Shown here piece by piece: positions 51,369 to 62,009 of a stretch of DNA of 64,000 nucleotides (position 1 is the stretch's first letter; each line of letters begins with the position of its first letter). A program made the translations under genes and the position numbers. This DNA comes from Lactobacillus sp. ESL0677 (GTDB lineage Bacteria; Bacillota; Bacilli; Lactobacillales; Lactobacillaceae), in NCBI RefSeq assembly GCF_029392875.1, contig NZ_CP113946.1:1964799-2028798 (forward strand), written 5' to 3'. Under the pieces are notes generated by a model. That model saw only the letters and a list, made by a program, of their open reading frames with translations, had not been told where the DNA came from and searched no databases.

Positions 51369-51396
51369 TAAAAGTCACCTAAAAAGGTGGCTTTTT
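51369..51396. terminator. Bidirectional terminator
   Basis: AAGTCACCT / AGGTGGCTT stem with T-run, between convergent NCS2 and ClC genes. Confidence 0.85.
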
Positions 51397-51408
51397 TGTA
51401 TCGCAATT

Positions 51409-52956
51409 TTAACCATCATATTCAACAGCCTGCAACTGTTTTATCTTTTCATAAACCTGACCACGCTGACCAGCATCAACTTCCAAAATCAAACTATCAC
51501 CATTGTTGATTTTAGTCTGACCATTAGGAATTAAATCTCGACCACCGCGATGAATAATTTTAACCAACGTATACTGCGGCCACTTGATATCTACTATCTT
51601 TCGGTCAACCAAGTCACTATTTTCATAAACCGGAATCGTCAGCTGATCACGCTGTCCTGTTACCTGAGTCGAATTTTTCTTACCTAGCATTGCTTGTGCC
51701 AAGCTGTCATAAATTGGCATCCCGCCGAGCAATTCATCAACTAGCAACGCCACAAACGAAACCACAGCCAGTGGCATTAAGTGCAATAACGACCCCACCA
51801 TTTCCGTAATTAAAATTACGGCGGTAAACGGCGCCCGAATAATTGCCGCAAAGTATCCCGCCATTGCAAAAATGATTAGGTTAATCACCAATTTTTGGGG
51901 TAATAAATGCAGCTGTGCCATTGTTAAGCCATAAATAGCACCTATTAGGGCCCCCATCGTCAAAATCGGCAAAAAGATACCACTTGGCAATCCCGAATCA
52001 TACGAAACAATTGAAAAAATAATTCTAACCAAATAGAAAAACAACAGTAATCCAACCATTGACCAGCCAGTTTTGGTAATCATCTTAGGCAAACTGAGGA
52101 TCAAACGGTTACCAGGGCCAGTAATTAATGGCCAACAATATGCAATTGGAATCAATAATGCTAGAGGAATCACGCCATACAGCCAGTTAGGTAAAAACGT
52201 AATTTTTGCATATAATTTTTTGCAGCTAAATAAGCCTGCTTTATACAAATAACCTAACAATCCTAAAATAATTCCTAAAAATACCAGGTGCCAGTAAAGC
52301 AAAATTGGGAATGTATGGTTATAGGACAGAGCCAGTGCCGCATGCTGACCAAACAAGTTAGAAACGACAAAGTCGGCAACCATTGCTCCAGCCAGAGCAT
52401 TGAGCCACACACGCTTTGAAAAGTTATGAAACACTTCTTCTAGGACAAACAGGGCACCACTTAACGGTGCACCAAATGCAGCAGCTAAACCACTTGCCGC
52501 TCCCGTTGCAATTAGAACGCGGGCGTTAGTTTTAGTCTGACTGCAGCCCTCGCCGACCCCTTGACCGATAGTTGCCCCTAATTGAAGAGATGGTCCCTCA
52601 GGACCTAGAAAGAGGCCTGTACTAATTACTAAACTTCCGCCAATTAATTTGCGCCACAAAATTGGTACCCACTGAAGTGTCAGGCTTCCTTGCAGCTGCA
52701 ACTTAACCTCAGGAATTCCAGACCCACCAACATGAGGATACTGTTTAACAAAATAACCAGCTATCATTCCCACTAATACCAAACCACAAGCAATGATAGC
52801 AAGCCACCAAGCGTTATTATGAGCTAAATGAAATAATTTCAACCAAAAGGCTGTCATTTTTTCAATTCCTAAGCGAAAAATACCAACAATTATGCCTGTA
52901 AATAATCCCACTAACAGAGCCTGGCCCAACAATGTTATTTCCGAATGATTGCGCAA
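51409..52956 (-). CDS. ClC-family chloride channel/antiporter with TrkA-C domain
   Basis: 515 aa. Membrane part with 'GGSGIPEVKLQLQG', gating glutamate in 'LFLGPEGPSLQLGATIGQ', and 'GSGLPSGIFLPIL'-like segment 'DSGLPSGIFLPILTMG'. In the selectivity motif usual G-K/R-EGP, the basic residue is Pro here. The C-terminal 75 aa is a TrkA-C (RCK_C) domain. The start is TTG 52956, with GAGGAG 8 nt upstream; an out-of-frame ATG sits between them. It could be a Cl-/H+ or F- exchanger. Confidence 0.9.
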   Translation of the reverse strand: MRNHSEITLLGQALLVGLFTGIIVGIFRLGIEKMTAFWLKLFHLAHNNAWWLAIIACGLVLVGMIAGYFVKQYPHVGGSGIPEVKLQLQGSLTLQWVPILWRKLIGGSLVISTGLFLGPEGPSLQLGATIGQGVGEGCSQTKTNARVLIATGAASGLAAAFGAPLSGALFVLEEVFHNFSKRVWLNALAGAMVADFVVSNLFGQHAALALSYNHTFPILLYWHLVFLGIILGLLGYLYKAGLFSCKKLYAKITFLPNWLYGVIPLALLIPIAYCWPLITGPGNRLILSLPKMITKTGWSMVGLLLFFYLVRIIFSIVSYDSGLPSGIFLPILTMGALIGAIYGLTMAQLHLLPQKLVINLIIFAMAGYFAAIIRAPFTAVILITEMVGSLLHLMPLAVVSFVALLVDELLGGMPIYDSLAQAMLGKKNSTQVTGQRDQLTIPVYENSDLVDRKIVDIKWPQYTLVKIIHRGGRDLIPNGQTKINNGDSLILEVDAGQRGQVYEKIKQLQAVEYDG

Positions 52957-52982
52957 AATTCATACTCCTCTATCTACAACAA

Positions 52983-53012
52983 AAAACAGCTAAATTAATT
53001 TAGCTGTTTTTG
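52983..53012 (-). terminator. Terminator of gnd
   Basis: AAAACAGCTAAA / TTTAGCTGTTTT stem with T-run, 20 bp after the gnd stop. Confidence 0.85.
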
Positions 53013-53028
53013 TGTTACACGTGTAACA
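53013..53028. promoter_or_regulatory. parS-like site, perfect 16-bp palindrome
   Basis: TGTTACACGTGTAACA has the CACGTG core and one mismatch to TGTTNCACGTGAAACA. Between gnd and its terminator, 11 kb from the dnaA side. Confidence 0.7.
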
Positions 53029-53031
53029 TAA

Positions 53032-54417
53032 TTATTTTTCTTCATACCATTCTGTATGGAAGACACCAGGACGGTCATTTCTGTAATAAGTGTGTGCACC
53101 GAAGTAATCACGTTGACCCTGAATTAGGTTAGCAGGTAAGCTTGGATTAAAAATTGATTCCAAGTAATTAAGAGCAGCGCTCAAGGTTGGTGTTGGAATA
53201 CCAGCTTTAGTTGCTAGTGCAATTACTTGCCGCAAAGCACCAATATTTTCAGCCATTAAATCCTTGAAGTAACTATCTTCAAATAAATTATCCAGCTTTT
53301 TGCCGTTCTCATAAGCATTTTCAATATCTTTCAACATTGACGAACGAATAATACAACCAGCTTCCCAATCTTGAGCAATTGCTGGGTAACGCAAATCCCA
53401 TTTATAAGCATCTGCAGCCATCTTCAATTGTTGGAAGCCTTGAGCATAAGCAACAGCTTGACCTAATTGCAATGCTTTACCCAAATTAGCTACTAAATCA
53501 GCTGGTACATCGCCATTCCAAGTGATTTCTTTACCAGCACGTGTTGTTGCCTTAGACATAAACCGTGCTAAAACAGCTTCAGCAATTACACTAATTGGTG
53601 TTCCTAAGCGAATTGCGTCCTCAAGCATCCAGTTACCAGTACCCTTGTATGATGCCACATTCAAGATATGGTCGATTACGTAATCAGGAGTTAATTCATC
53701 TTTTTGCTTCAAGACCTCTGCCGTAATTTCACTTAAATAAGCCTTAACGATTCCTTGGTTCCAATCCGTAAAGATTTGAGCCATTTCATCATTAGTTTTA
53801 CCAGCAACTTTTCGTAAAATATCATAAACTTCGGAAAATTCTTGCATAATGCCGTATTCAATTCCGTTATGAACCATTTTAACGTAGTGACCGCTGCCTT
53901 CAGGTCCAATAAAGCTGACACAAGGACGACCCTCAGTATTTTTAGCAGCAATTGCTTCCAGGATCGGAGCAACTTGCTTGTAAGCTTCTTCATCGCCACC
54001 TGGCATTAAAGCTGGGCCATTCAAAGCTCCTTCTTCACCACCGGAAACACCCATTCCAATAAAGTGAATGCCATGTTCCTGCATTTCATGAAATCGCCGG
54101 TTAGTATCGTTAAAGTTGGAATTACCACCATCGATTAAAATATCACCCTTGTCCAGTAAAGGTAATAAAGTATGTAAAGTTTCATCAACTGGACGACCAG
54201 CTGCGATTTGAATTAAAATTTTGCGTGGTTTCTCTAATGAATTAACGAACTCTTCCCAAGAATAAGTAGGTTTTAATTTATCGTCTTCATATTTTGCAAA
54301 AGCATCAACTTCTGGCTTGTCAATACTGTAACCAGAAACTGAAAAGCCACTATTTCTGACATTTAAAGCAAGATTCTTACCCATTACAGATAAGCCAATT
54401 ATTCCAAATTGTTGCAT
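53032..54417 (-). CDS. gnd: 6-phosphogluconate dehydrogenase, decarboxylating
   Basis: 461 aa. N-terminal Rossmann 'GIIGLSVMGKNLALNVRNSG', substrate motif 'GMGVSGGEEGALNGPALMPGG', catalytic Lys in 'GHYVKMVHNGIEYG', and C-terminal 'QRDYFGAHTYYRND'. It oxidises 6-phosphogluconate to ribulose-5-phosphate. Single-gene unit with terminator. Length slightly short of the usual 467-472. Confidence 0.96.
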   Translation of the reverse strand: MQQFGIIGLSVMGKNLALNVRNSGFSVSGYSIDKPEVDAFAKYEDDKLKPTYSWEEFVNSLEKPRKILIQIAAGRPVDETLHTLLPLLDKGDILIDGGNSNFNDTNRRFHEMQEHGIHFIGMGVSGGEEGALNGPALMPGGDEEAYKQVAPILEAIAAKNTEGRPCVSFIGPEGSGHYVKMVHNGIEYGIMQEFSEVYDILRKVAGKTNDEMAQIFTDWNQGIVKAYLSEITAEVLKQKDELTPDYVIDHILNVASYKGTGNWMLEDAIRLGTPISVIAEAVLARFMSKATTRAGKEITWNGDVPADLVANLGKALQLGQAVAYAQGFQQLKMAADAYKWDLRYPAIAQDWEAGCIIRSSMLKDIENAYENGKKLDNLFEDSYFKDLMAENIGALRQVIALATKAGIPTPTLSAALNYLESIFNPSLPANLIQGQRDYFGAHTYYRNDRPGVFHTEWYEEK

Positions 54418-54473
54418 ATTTTATCCTCCACTATTAAATTTATCCCCTATTATTATACTTATAAGTATGCAAA

Positions 54474-54510
54474 AAAGCGAAACCTTTTTATTAGTTCCGC
54501 TTTTTATTTT
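54474..54510 (-). terminator. Terminator of pyruvate oxidase gene 1
   Basis: AAAAGCGgAAC / GTTtCGCTTTT stem with T-run. Confidence 0.8.
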
Positions 54511-54534
54511 TTTAATATTAACGATTAATTAACA

Positions 54535-56313
54535 TTAAGCTTCTGAAGCACCTGAAGTTGCATCGTCTTCATCTACAGGACCAAAAGCATCATCGTTAAC
54601 GCCGTACTTTTCAGCAAAGTAGCTGAATGGCTTCAAACCTTGTGCTTGGTACTTCTCAACGAATGCTGGGTCGTCCAAAGTGTTCAATTCAGTTGAGTAA
54701 GGCATTTCGTGAGTAAGCTTAACGTCTACTAACATTGGCTTATCAGAACTCTTCCATTCCTTAACTGCATCTTCGAATTCCTTCTTAGTACGTACAGTTA
54801 CACCCTTAACGTTCATACCTTCAGCAACCTTTGCCCAGTCGTTATCTGGAAGGATAACACCTGACAATGGTTGGTGTGATTGGTCTTCTTGTTCAGCTTG
54901 GATGAAACCAAGAGTTTCGTTAGTGAAGACAACGTTCATAATGTGCATGTTGTAACGAGCTTGGGTCAATAATTCTTGACTCATCATTGCAAAACCACCA
55001 TCACCACCAAGGTTCCAAACTTCACGGTCTGGGCAAGCAGTTGCAGCAGCTACAGCAGCTGGTGAACCAAAGCCCATAGTTGCGTACAAGCCTGAAGTTG
55101 CCCAAACTTGGTTATCGTGCAAGTTCATCAAACGTTGGAAGTCAATGTTGATGTTACCAACATCAATACCAAACATTGCATCGTCTGCAGCGTACTTGTT
55201 AATAATGTCAAAGATTGGTTCACGACGAATTGGCATTTCATCTGCATCGTCAAAGCTGTGTTGCCATTCTTCCCAGTTCTTACGATCCTCAACACCAGCT
55301 TTGTAAAGTGGTGATTCTTCACGAGCTTCACCAGCATCAATGATTGCTTGTAAAGTCTTAGCACCATCAGCCAAGATTGGAAGATCAACAGTGTGACGCT
55401 TACCCAATTTTTCTGAGTCAACATCAATTTGGATCATCTTAGCCTTAGGGTTAAAGAAGTAGCTTGAGAATGGTGAGTCGTTACCAACCCATACAACCAA
55501 GTCAGCGTGAGTTTGAATGTCGTCACTTGCCTTAGGAGCACAACGACCAATTGAACCCAAGTATGCTGGAAATGCATCTTCAACGATACCCTTAGCAATA
55601 ACTGATGACATAATTGGCATCTTGAACTTGTCTGAGAATGCCTTCAATACGTCACCGTGACCCTTAAGTCCCATACCAAAGTAAACTACTGGATTTGTAG
55701 CTTCTGCAATTAACTTAACTGCTTCATCAACTGATTCTTTAATTGGTGCAGCGTAGTTAGGCATAGCAGTTAATGAGTTAGCTGTAACTTGGAAGTTGTA
55801 GTCAATCTTGTCCCAACCAAAGTCTTTTGGCAAGATTAAAACTGCTGGCCCCTTCTTAGCGTATGCTTGACGAAGAGCTTCGTCCATCATCCGTGGAATT
55901 TGGTTAGCTGCTTTAACTTGGTGGTTCCAAACAGCAACGTTATCAAACCAAGGCTTTTCATCAAAAGCTTGGAAGAAGTTCATGTCTTGACGACTAGTTG
56001 GTACGTTAGCAACAATAGCTACCATTGGAGTCTTGTCATACTTAGCGTCGTATAAACCGTTCATCAAGTGAACAGCACCAGGTCCAGCTGAACCAAAACA
56101 TACACCAACTTTACCAGTGAGCTTGTATTCAGCTGAAGCTGCTAAAGCGCCAGCCTCTTCGTGACGAACTTCGATAAACTTAAGTTTGTCTTTGAAATTA
56201 AGAATAGCATTCATAGTTGAGTCGAATGAACCACCTGGATAACCAAAGATGTGGTCAATATCCCAATCAACTAATACTTGAAGCATTGCATCTGAGCCAT
56301 TAATTTTTGTCAT
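54535..56313 (-). CDS. pox: Pyruvate oxidase, copy 1
   Basis: 592 aa ThDP/FAD enzyme: pyruvate + phosphate + O2 to acetyl-phosphate, CO2 and H2O2. 'FIEVRHEEAGALAASAEYKL' holds the catalytic Glu; 'FGSAGPGAVHLMNGLYDAKYDK' is the ThDP/FAD interface; 'NLGGDGGFAMMSQELLTQARYN' is the GDG-N ThDP motif. The C-terminus is acidic, ending 'DEDDATSGASEA'. GGAGAT before ATG. Promoter TTGTAA/TAATAC shared in pattern with copy 2. Two adjacent copies suggest strong H2O2 or acetyl-phosphate production. Confidence 0.93.
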   Translation of the reverse strand: MTKINGSDAMLQVLVDWDIDHIFGYPGGSFDSTMNAILNFKDKLKFIEVRHEEAGALAASAEYKLTGKVGVCFGSAGPGAVHLMNGLYDAKYDKTPMVAIVANVPTSRQDMNFFQAFDEKPWFDNVAVWNHQVKAANQIPRMMDEALRQAYAKKGPAVLILPKDFGWDKIDYNFQVTANSLTAMPNYAAPIKESVDEAVKLIAEATNPVVYFGMGLKGHGDVLKAFSDKFKMPIMSSVIAKGIVEDAFPAYLGSIGRCAPKASDDIQTHADLVVWVGNDSPFSSYFFNPKAKMIQIDVDSEKLGKRHTVDLPILADGAKTLQAIIDAGEAREESPLYKAGVEDRKNWEEWQHSFDDADEMPIRREPIFDIINKYAADDAMFGIDVGNINIDFQRLMNLHDNQVWATSGLYATMGFGSPAAVAAATACPDREVWNLGGDGGFAMMSQELLTQARYNMHIMNVVFTNETLGFIQAEQEDQSHQPLSGVILPDNDWAKVAEGMNVKGVTVRTKKEFEDAVKEWKSSDKPMLVDVKLTHEMPYSTELNTLDDPAFVEKYQAQGLKPFSYFAEKYGVNDDAFGPVDEDDATSGASEA

Positions 56314-56350
56314 TTGAGCGTATCTCCTTCAAATAAATCACTTACATACA

Positions 56351-56380
56351 GTATTAAAACATATAATTCCATAATTACAA
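56351..56380 (-). promoter_or_regulatory. Promoter of pyruvate oxidase gene 1
   Basis: Minus strand TTGTAA (56375-56380), 18 bp, TAATAC (56351-56356). The same array, with TTGAAA and TAATAC, precedes copy 2. The rest of the 319-bp gap (56314-56632) holds no gene. Confidence 0.55.
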
Positions 56381-56567
56381 GTAACTGAATTGCAAATAAC
56401 TTGGGCTTTAGAAGACAACTATCAAAATACAAAAAGTAACATAATCATAAATTTTTAGACTATCAATTCAATAATAGGTTGACTTTAATAAAGGGAAATC
56501 GCTTTATTTACAGACGATATTGGTTTTTGCTAAAAATATCCGCTATTAATATATAGCAGTATAAATA

Positions 56568-56602
56568 AAAAAACGAAACCAAAATAAATTGATTTCGTTT
56601 CT
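56568..56602 (-). terminator. Terminator of pyruvate oxidase gene 2
   Basis: GAAACGAAA / TTTCGTTTC-type stem with T-run on the minus strand. Confidence 0.8.
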
Positions 56603-56632
56603 CTAAAAATAATTAAAATTATTTATTAATTA

Positions 56633-58441
56633 CTAGTGTTCTGAAGCACCTGAAGTTGCATCTTCTTCTGGCTCTGGTTCAGGCTCAGCTTCTTCTTCTG
56701 AAGCACCCGAAGCAGTATCTTCTACAAGACCATATTTTTCAGCAAAGTAACTGAATGGCTTCAAACCTTGTGCTTGGTACTTCTCAACGAATGCTGGGTC
56801 GTCTAAAGTGTTCAATTCAGTTGAGTAAGGCATTTCGTGAGTGAACTTAACGTCGATTAACATTGGTCCATCCATTTGCTTAAATTCCTTAACTGCGTCT
56901 TCGAATTCTTTCTTAGTACGTACAGTTACACCCTTAACGTTCATACCTTCAGCAACCTTTGCCCAGTCGTTGTTAGGAATGATAACACCAGATAATGGTT
57001 GGTTAGATTCATCTTCTTGTTCAGCTTGAATGTAACCTAAAGTTTCATTAGTGAAGACAACGTTGATAACGTGCATGTTGTAACGAGCTTGGGTCAACAG
57101 TTCTTGGTTCATCATTGCAAAACCACCGTCACCACCAAGGTTCCAAACTTCACGCTCTGGATGAGTAGTAGCTGCAGCAAGCGATGCTGGAGTACCAAAG
57201 CCCATAGTTGCGTACAAGCCTGATGTTGCCCAAGTTTGTTCATCATGTAAGTTAACTAAACGTTGGAAGTCAATGTTGATGTTACCAACATCAATAGCAA
57301 ACATTGCGTTGTCTGCAGCGTATTTGTTAATGATGTCAAAAATTGGTTCACGACGAACTGGCATTTCATCTGAGTCAACAAAGCTGTTTTCCCATTCTTC
57401 CCAGTTTTCACGGTCTGCAATAGCAGCCTTGTAAAGTGGTGATTCTTCACGAGTTTCACCAGCATCAATAATTGCCTGTAAAGTCTTAGCACCATCAGCC
57501 AAGATTGGAACATCAACAGCATGACGCTTGCCCAATTTTTCTGAGTCAACATCAATTTGGATGACCTTAGCCTTTGGATCAAAGAAGAATACTGAGAATG
57601 GTGAGTTGTTACCAACCCAAACAACCAAGTCAGCGTGAGTTTGGATGTCATCACTAGGCTTTGGTGCAACACGACCAATTGAACCCATGTATGCTGGAAA
57701 CTTGTCTTCAACAATACCCTTAGCAATAACTGATGACATAATTGGAGTCTTAAACTTGTCAGCAAATGCCTTTAAAACATCGCCATGTCCCTTCATACCC
57801 ATACCATAGTATACTACTGGGTTCTTAGCTTCTTTGAGAAGTTTAACAGCTGCATCAACATCAGTCTTCTTAGGAGCTGCATAGTTAGGAATAGCTTCTA
57901 ATGAGTTGTATGTTACACGGAAGTTATCGTTAATCTTGTCCCAACCAAAGTCCTTAGGAAGGATTAAAACTGCTGGACCCTTCTTAGCATATGCTTGACG
58001 AAGAGCTTCGTCCATCATGCTAGGAACTTGGTCAGCTGTCTTAATTTGGTGGTTCCAAACTGCTACAGCATCAAACCAAGGTTTTTCATCAAAAGCCTGG
58101 AAGAAGTCAATATCTTGACGACTTGTTGGTACGTTAGCAACGATAGCTACCATTGGTACCTTGTCGTATTTTGCATCGTACAAACCGTTCATCAAGTGAA
58201 TAGCACCAGGACCGGCTGAACCAAAACATACACCAGCATGACCAGTGAATTTATATTCAGCAGCTGCTGCCAAAGCACCAGCTTCTTCGTGACGAACTTC
58301 AATATAGTTCATCTTGCCCTTGAAATCGTGAATAGCGTTCATTGTTGAATCGAATGAACCACCTGGAAAACCATAAATATGATCAATATGCCAGTCCAAC
58401 AAAACTTGAAGCATAGCATTTGCGCCATTAATTTTTGCCAT
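56633..58441 (-). CDS. pox: Pyruvate oxidase, copy 2
   Basis: 602 aa and highly similar along its whole length to copy 1. Same motifs ('YIEVRHEEAGALAAAAEYKF', 'NLGGDGGFAMMNQELLTQARYN'). The C-terminal tail is longer: SGASE, an alternating Glu/Pro run, then 'EDATSGASEH'; so the SGASE unit of copy 1 occurs twice. ATG 58441 with GGAGAT upstream; the reading from 58504 adds a fake N-terminus. Gene duplication is evident also in the promoter. Confidence 0.93.
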   Translation of the reverse strand: MAKINGANAMLQVLLDWHIDHIYGFPGGSFDSTMNAIHDFKGKMNYIEVRHEEAGALAAAAEYKFTGHAGVCFGSAGPGAIHLMNGLYDAKYDKVPMVAIVANVPTSRQDIDFFQAFDEKPWFDAVAVWNHQIKTADQVPSMMDEALRQAYAKKGPAVLILPKDFGWDKINDNFRVTYNSLEAIPNYAAPKKTDVDAAVKLLKEAKNPVVYYGMGMKGHGDVLKAFADKFKTPIMSSVIAKGIVEDKFPAYMGSIGRVAPKPSDDIQTHADLVVWVGNNSPFSVFFFDPKAKVIQIDVDSEKLGKRHAVDVPILADGAKTLQAIIDAGETREESPLYKAAIADRENWEEWENSFVDSDEMPVRREPIFDIINKYAADNAMFAIDVGNINIDFQRLVNLHDEQTWATSGLYATMGFGTPASLAAATTHPEREVWNLGGDGGFAMMNQELLTQARYNMHVINVVFTNETLGYIQAEQEDESNQPLSGVIIPNNDWAKVAEGMNVKGVTVRTKKEFEDAVKEFKQMDGPMLIDVKFTHEMPYSTELNTLDDPAFVEKYQAQGLKPFSYFAEKYGLVEDTASGASEEEAEPEPEPEEDATSGASEH

Positions 58442-58482
58442 TTTAAAGTGCATCTCCTTAAATACATGTTTACTTACATAAT

Positions 58483-58512
58483 GTATTAAAACATATAATT
58501 TCACAATTTCAA
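58483..58512 (-). promoter_or_regulatory. Promoter of pyruvate oxidase gene 2
   Basis: TTGAAA (58507-58512), 18 bp, TAATAC (58483-58488) on the minus strand. ATTATATGTTTTAATAC is identical to the copy 1 promoter. Confidence 0.55.
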
Positions 58513-58688
58513 GTATGCACTAACGTTAATAAAGTACCGGTATTTCAGCTATAAAAAAGAAATATTTTCACAATTTATATAGTCTTATCATTGATAACGC
58601 TTTTATAGCAATCTTTATGCTTGTTATTAATTGATCATTCTTAAAATATAATCACTAAGTTTCAAATATAAAAATTTTTTAAAATTTT

Positions 58689-60587
58689 TTACTTCTTAAT
58701 CTTTTCATAATGACCATTTTGAATATACACACTCAAAATAGCCAAATCTGCTGGATTAACACCCGATATTCTTTCGGCTTGAGCTATTGTCTCAGGCCGA
58801 ATCTTAGCGAATTTCTGCCTTGCTTCGGTTGCCAAGCCATCGATTGCATTATAGTCAATACCTGTGGGAATTTTTTTAGCTTCTTGACGGTGGAGCCGAT
58901 CAATTTGAACTTGTTCTTTTTTAATATATCCGGCGTACTTAATATTAATTTCAACCTGTTCTTTAACATAACGATTTGATGAGATTTCTTCTCCTGTCAG
59001 CCGTTCAATGTCATCAATTGTTACTTTAGGCCGTCTTAAAAAGATATCTGCTTTAACACCAGCACCCATTGCATTTTCACCAATTCCACTCAAATATTGT
59101 TGAATTTCAAAATTGGGATGAATGGTCAAACTAGCCAATTTTGCCTTAACATTTGCAATTTGTTTTTTCTTATCTTCAAATTTAGCATAGCGTTCATCTG
59201 AAATTAAGCCCAACTTGTAACCATAATCAGTTAACCGCAGGTCAGCGTTATCGTGGCGCAGAATTAACCGATACTCAGCACGAGAGGTAAGCAAGCGATA
59301 CGGTTCCTCAGTACCCTTAGTTACCAAATCGTCAATTAAGACACCAATATAGGCTTCATCCCTGCCCAAAGTAAAACCAGGCTTGCCAGCAGCACGCAAA
59401 GCAGCATTAATCCCAGCAATTAGTCCTTGCCCAGCTGCTTCTTCATAGCCAGAAGTACCGTTCATTTGACCAGCAGTAAACAAGTTCTTAATATTTTTGG
59501 TTTCCAAAGTATGCTTTAACTGCCACGGATCAACAACATCGTATTCAATTGCATAACCTGGGCGCATCATTTCAGCATGTTCTAGTCCAGCAACTGAGTG
59601 CAGCATCTTCAACTGAATTTCTTCTGGCATTGAAGTTGAAAAGTCGCCAACATAGACTTCCTTGGTAGTTTTTCCTTCTGGCTCTAAGAAAATTTGGTGG
59701 CGCGGTTTATCAGCAAACCGGACAACCTTGGTTTCAATTGACGGACAATAACGCGGACCAACGCCCTTAATCTGACCCGAAAACATTGGCGAACGTGTCA
59801 GATTTTCATTAATAATCTTGTGCGTTTCCTGATTGGTATAAGTCATCCAGCAAGAAACTTGATCCTTTAAGTAGTCTTCATCCCTACTGGTAAAGGAAAA
59901 GTGGCGGGGCTCTTCATCTCCAGGTTCCTCTTCAGTCTTGGAATAATCAATCGTATTACCATTAACGCGTGGCGGGGTACCAGTCTTAAAACGGCGCAGT
60001 TTAAAGCCTAATTTTTCCAAATTTTCGGATAATTTAATCGCTGGCACCGTGTTATTAGGACCTGAAGAATAATTCAATTCCCCAATAAAAATACGGCCGC
60101 GAGCAGAGGTACCTGTTGTGAGCACAACGCTTTTAGCATGATAGCAAGCACCTGTGTTAGTGATAAGGCCTGTACATACCCCATCTTCAACAATTAACTC
60201 GTCCACTGTTGCCTGACGCAAAGTTAAATTAGGGGTATTCTCAATAACGTCCTTCATTTGTTCATGATATTGCCACTTGTCAGCTTGAGCCCGTAAAGCA
60301 CGTACTGCTGGGCCCTTACCCGTATTTAGCATCCGCATTTGGATATAGGTGGCATCAATATTTTTACCCATTTGGCCACCCAAAGCATCAATTTCACGCA
60401 CAACCGTCCCTTTAGCTGGACCACCAACGGACGGATTACACGGCATGAAGGCAACCATATCAAGGCTAATTGTCAGTAATAACGTCTTTTGGCCCATTCT
60501 GGCACTAGCCAAAGCTGCCTCGCTGCCGGCATGACCAGCACCAACAACAATGACATCATAATCATTTGAGTCGTAACTCTTAATCAT
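58689..60587 (-). CDS. mnmG: tRNA uridine-5-carboxymethylaminomethyl modification enzyme MnmG
   Basis: 632 aa FAD protein, partner of MnmE in wobble-uridine modification. N-terminal '[23 protein letters not shown]', '[24 protein letters not shown]', catalytic Cys-rich area '[15 protein letters not shown]', and C-terminal '[16 protein letters not shown]'. I use ATG 60587 to give the normal MnmG N-terminus; GTG 60593 has GGAG at good spacing too. 14 bp after mnmE. Confidence 0.96.
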   Translation of the reverse strand: MIKSYDSNDYDVIVVGAGHAGSEAALASARMGQKTLLLTISLDMVAFMPCNPSVGGPAKGTVVREIDALGGQMGKNIDATYIQMRMLNTGKGPAVRALRAQADKWQYHEQMKDVIENTPNLTLRQATVDELIVEDGVCTGLITNTGACYHAKSVVLTTGTSARGRIFIGELNYSSGPNNTVPAIKLSENLEKLGFKLRRFKTGTPPRVNGNTIDYSKTEEEPGDEEPRHFSFTSRDEDYLKDQVSCWMTYTNQETHKIINENLTRSPMFSGQIKGVGPRYCPSIETKVVRFADKPRHQIFLEPEGKTTKEVYVGDFSTSMPEEIQLKMLHSVAGLEHAEMMRPGYAIEYDVVDPWQLKHTLETKNIKNLFTAGQMNGTSGYEEAAGQGLIAGINAALRAAGKPGFTLGRDEAYIGVLIDDLVTKGTEEPYRLLTSRAEYRLILRHDNADLRLTDYGYKLGLISDERYAKFEDKKKQIANVKAKLASLTIHPNFEIQQYLSGIGENAMGAGVKADIFLRRPKVTIDDIERLTGEEISSNRYVKEQVEINIKYAGYIKKEQVQIDRLHRQEAKKIPTGIDYNAIDGLATEARQKFAKIRPETIAQAERISGVNPADLAILSVYIQNGHYEKIKK

Positions 60588-60601
60588 TTCCACTTCTACT
60601 C

Positions 60602-61987
60602 CTATTTTCCTAAACAAAATTGACTAAACAATTCATTAACTAGCTCATCAGGACTGCTTTCGCCAGTAATCTCGCCTAAAGTGTCCCACGCGCCGTTAAA
60701 ATCAATCTGAGCAATATCTACCGGCACTTCATCTTTAACCGCCTGAATAACATCTTGCAGCTGTTTTTTAGCCTTTTCTAATAGACCAACTTGGCGCTGG
60801 TTAGTGACCATCACCTGATCATTAGAGTTTTCAATCCCACTAAAGAACAATTTTCTAATTGCTTCTTCTAGTTCAGTAAGATTTTTTTCTTGCAAAATCG
60901 ACGTAGCAATTACTTCGCTACCCGTTATTTTTTTAATTTCACTAACCGTTAATTTTTGCCCTAAATCCGTCTTATTTAAAATTACAATTCTCTTTTTAGC
61001 ATCTGTTGCTGCAATCAGCGCCTTGTCTTCTGATGATAAATCCTGACTAGAATCAAGTAGTAATAAAACTAAATCCGCTTGAGCCAGCGCCTTTTTAGAC
61101 CGTTCGACGCCAATTTTTTCAACTTTATTATCAGTATGCCGAATCCCAGCCGTATCAATCAGTTTCAGCGGCACTCCTTTAATTGCAACATATTCCTCTA
61201 ACGTATCTCGAGTTGTTCCCGCAACATCGGTAACAATCGCCTTATCGCTTTTAGTCAAATAATTAAGCAAAGATGACTTACCAACATTGGGCTGACCAAT
61301 AATTGCTGTTGCCAAGCCGTTACGTAAAGCCGTTCCTTCAGCTGCCGTATCCAGTAAGCGCGTGATTTTCTCACTTACCGACTGTGAAACGGACGCCATC
61401 TGCTTAGCAGTAATAGTGTCGGCATCGTACTCAGGATAATCAATGTTAACCTCAACGTTTGCCAAGGTATCCAAAATTTCCTGCCGCATTGCGCGAATTT
61501 TTTCAAGCAAGCCACCTTCAAGCTGCTTTTCAGCAACTTGACGAGCCTTATCGGTCTTAGCACGCACAATATCCATTACACTTTCGGCTTGAGTCAAATC
61601 AATTCGACCATTGACAAATGCCCGTTTGGTAAACTCACCAGCTTCCGCCATTCGTGCGCCTTCTTTAAGCAACAGTTGCAAAATCCGGTTAGTGACCACA
61701 ATGCCGCCGTGACAGTTAATTTCGACAATATCTTCACGCGTAAATGTTTTCGGTGCCAGCATTACTGAGACCATTGCCTCGTCAATTACCTGGTTAGTTT
61801 CTGGTTCAATCACATGACCATAGTGAATTGTATGACTAGGTACTTTAGCTAAGTTAGCCCCTTTAAAAATGTGATTAGCAATCTTAACTGCATCTTCTCC
61901 CGACATGCGGACAATCGAAATTCCACCCTCACCAATTGGCGTTGAAATAGCAGCAATTGTATCAAATTCGGTTAAAGTTTGTGCCAT
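60602..61987 (-). CDS. mnmE: tRNA modification GTPase MnmE
   Basis: 461 aa. N-terminal tetrahydrofolate-binding domain ('[22 protein letters not shown]'), a G domain inserted near 220-380 ('[14 protein letters not shown]', '[13 protein letters not shown]', 'DTAGIRHT', 'NKTD'), and the C-terminal 'FSQFCLGK' with the catalytic Cys. Typical length. Followed by mnmG with 14 bp between. Confidence 0.97.
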   Translation of the reverse strand: MAQTLTEFDTIAAISTPIGEGGISIVRMSGEDAVKIANHIFKGANLAKVPSHTIHYGHVIEPETNQVIDEAMVSVMLAPKTFTREDIVEINCHGGIVVTNRILQLLLKEGARMAEAGEFTKRAFVNGRIDLTQAESVMDIVRAKTDKARQVAEKQLEGGLLEKIRAMRQEILDTLANVEVNIDYPEYDADTITAKQMASVSQSVSEKITRLLDTAAEGTALRNGLATAIIGQPNVGKSSLLNYLTKSDKAIVTDVAGTTRDTLEEYVAIKGVPLKLIDTAGIRHTDNKVEKIGVERSKKALAQADLVLLLLDSSQDLSSEDKALIAATDAKKRIVILNKTDLGQKLTVSEIKKITGSEVIATSILQEKNLTELEEAIRKLFFSGIENSNDQVMVTNQRQVGLLEKAKKQLQDVIQAVKDEVPVDIAQIDFNGAWDTLGEITGESSPDELVNELFSQFCLGK

Positions 61988-62009
61988 AATTTCTCCTTTT
62001 CAAATAAAT

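Noticed and set aside
58505..58688. Gap between pyruvate oxidase 2 and mnmG
   Set aside because: Contains the oxidase promoter end and A/T-rich sequence; no clear terminator or gene.
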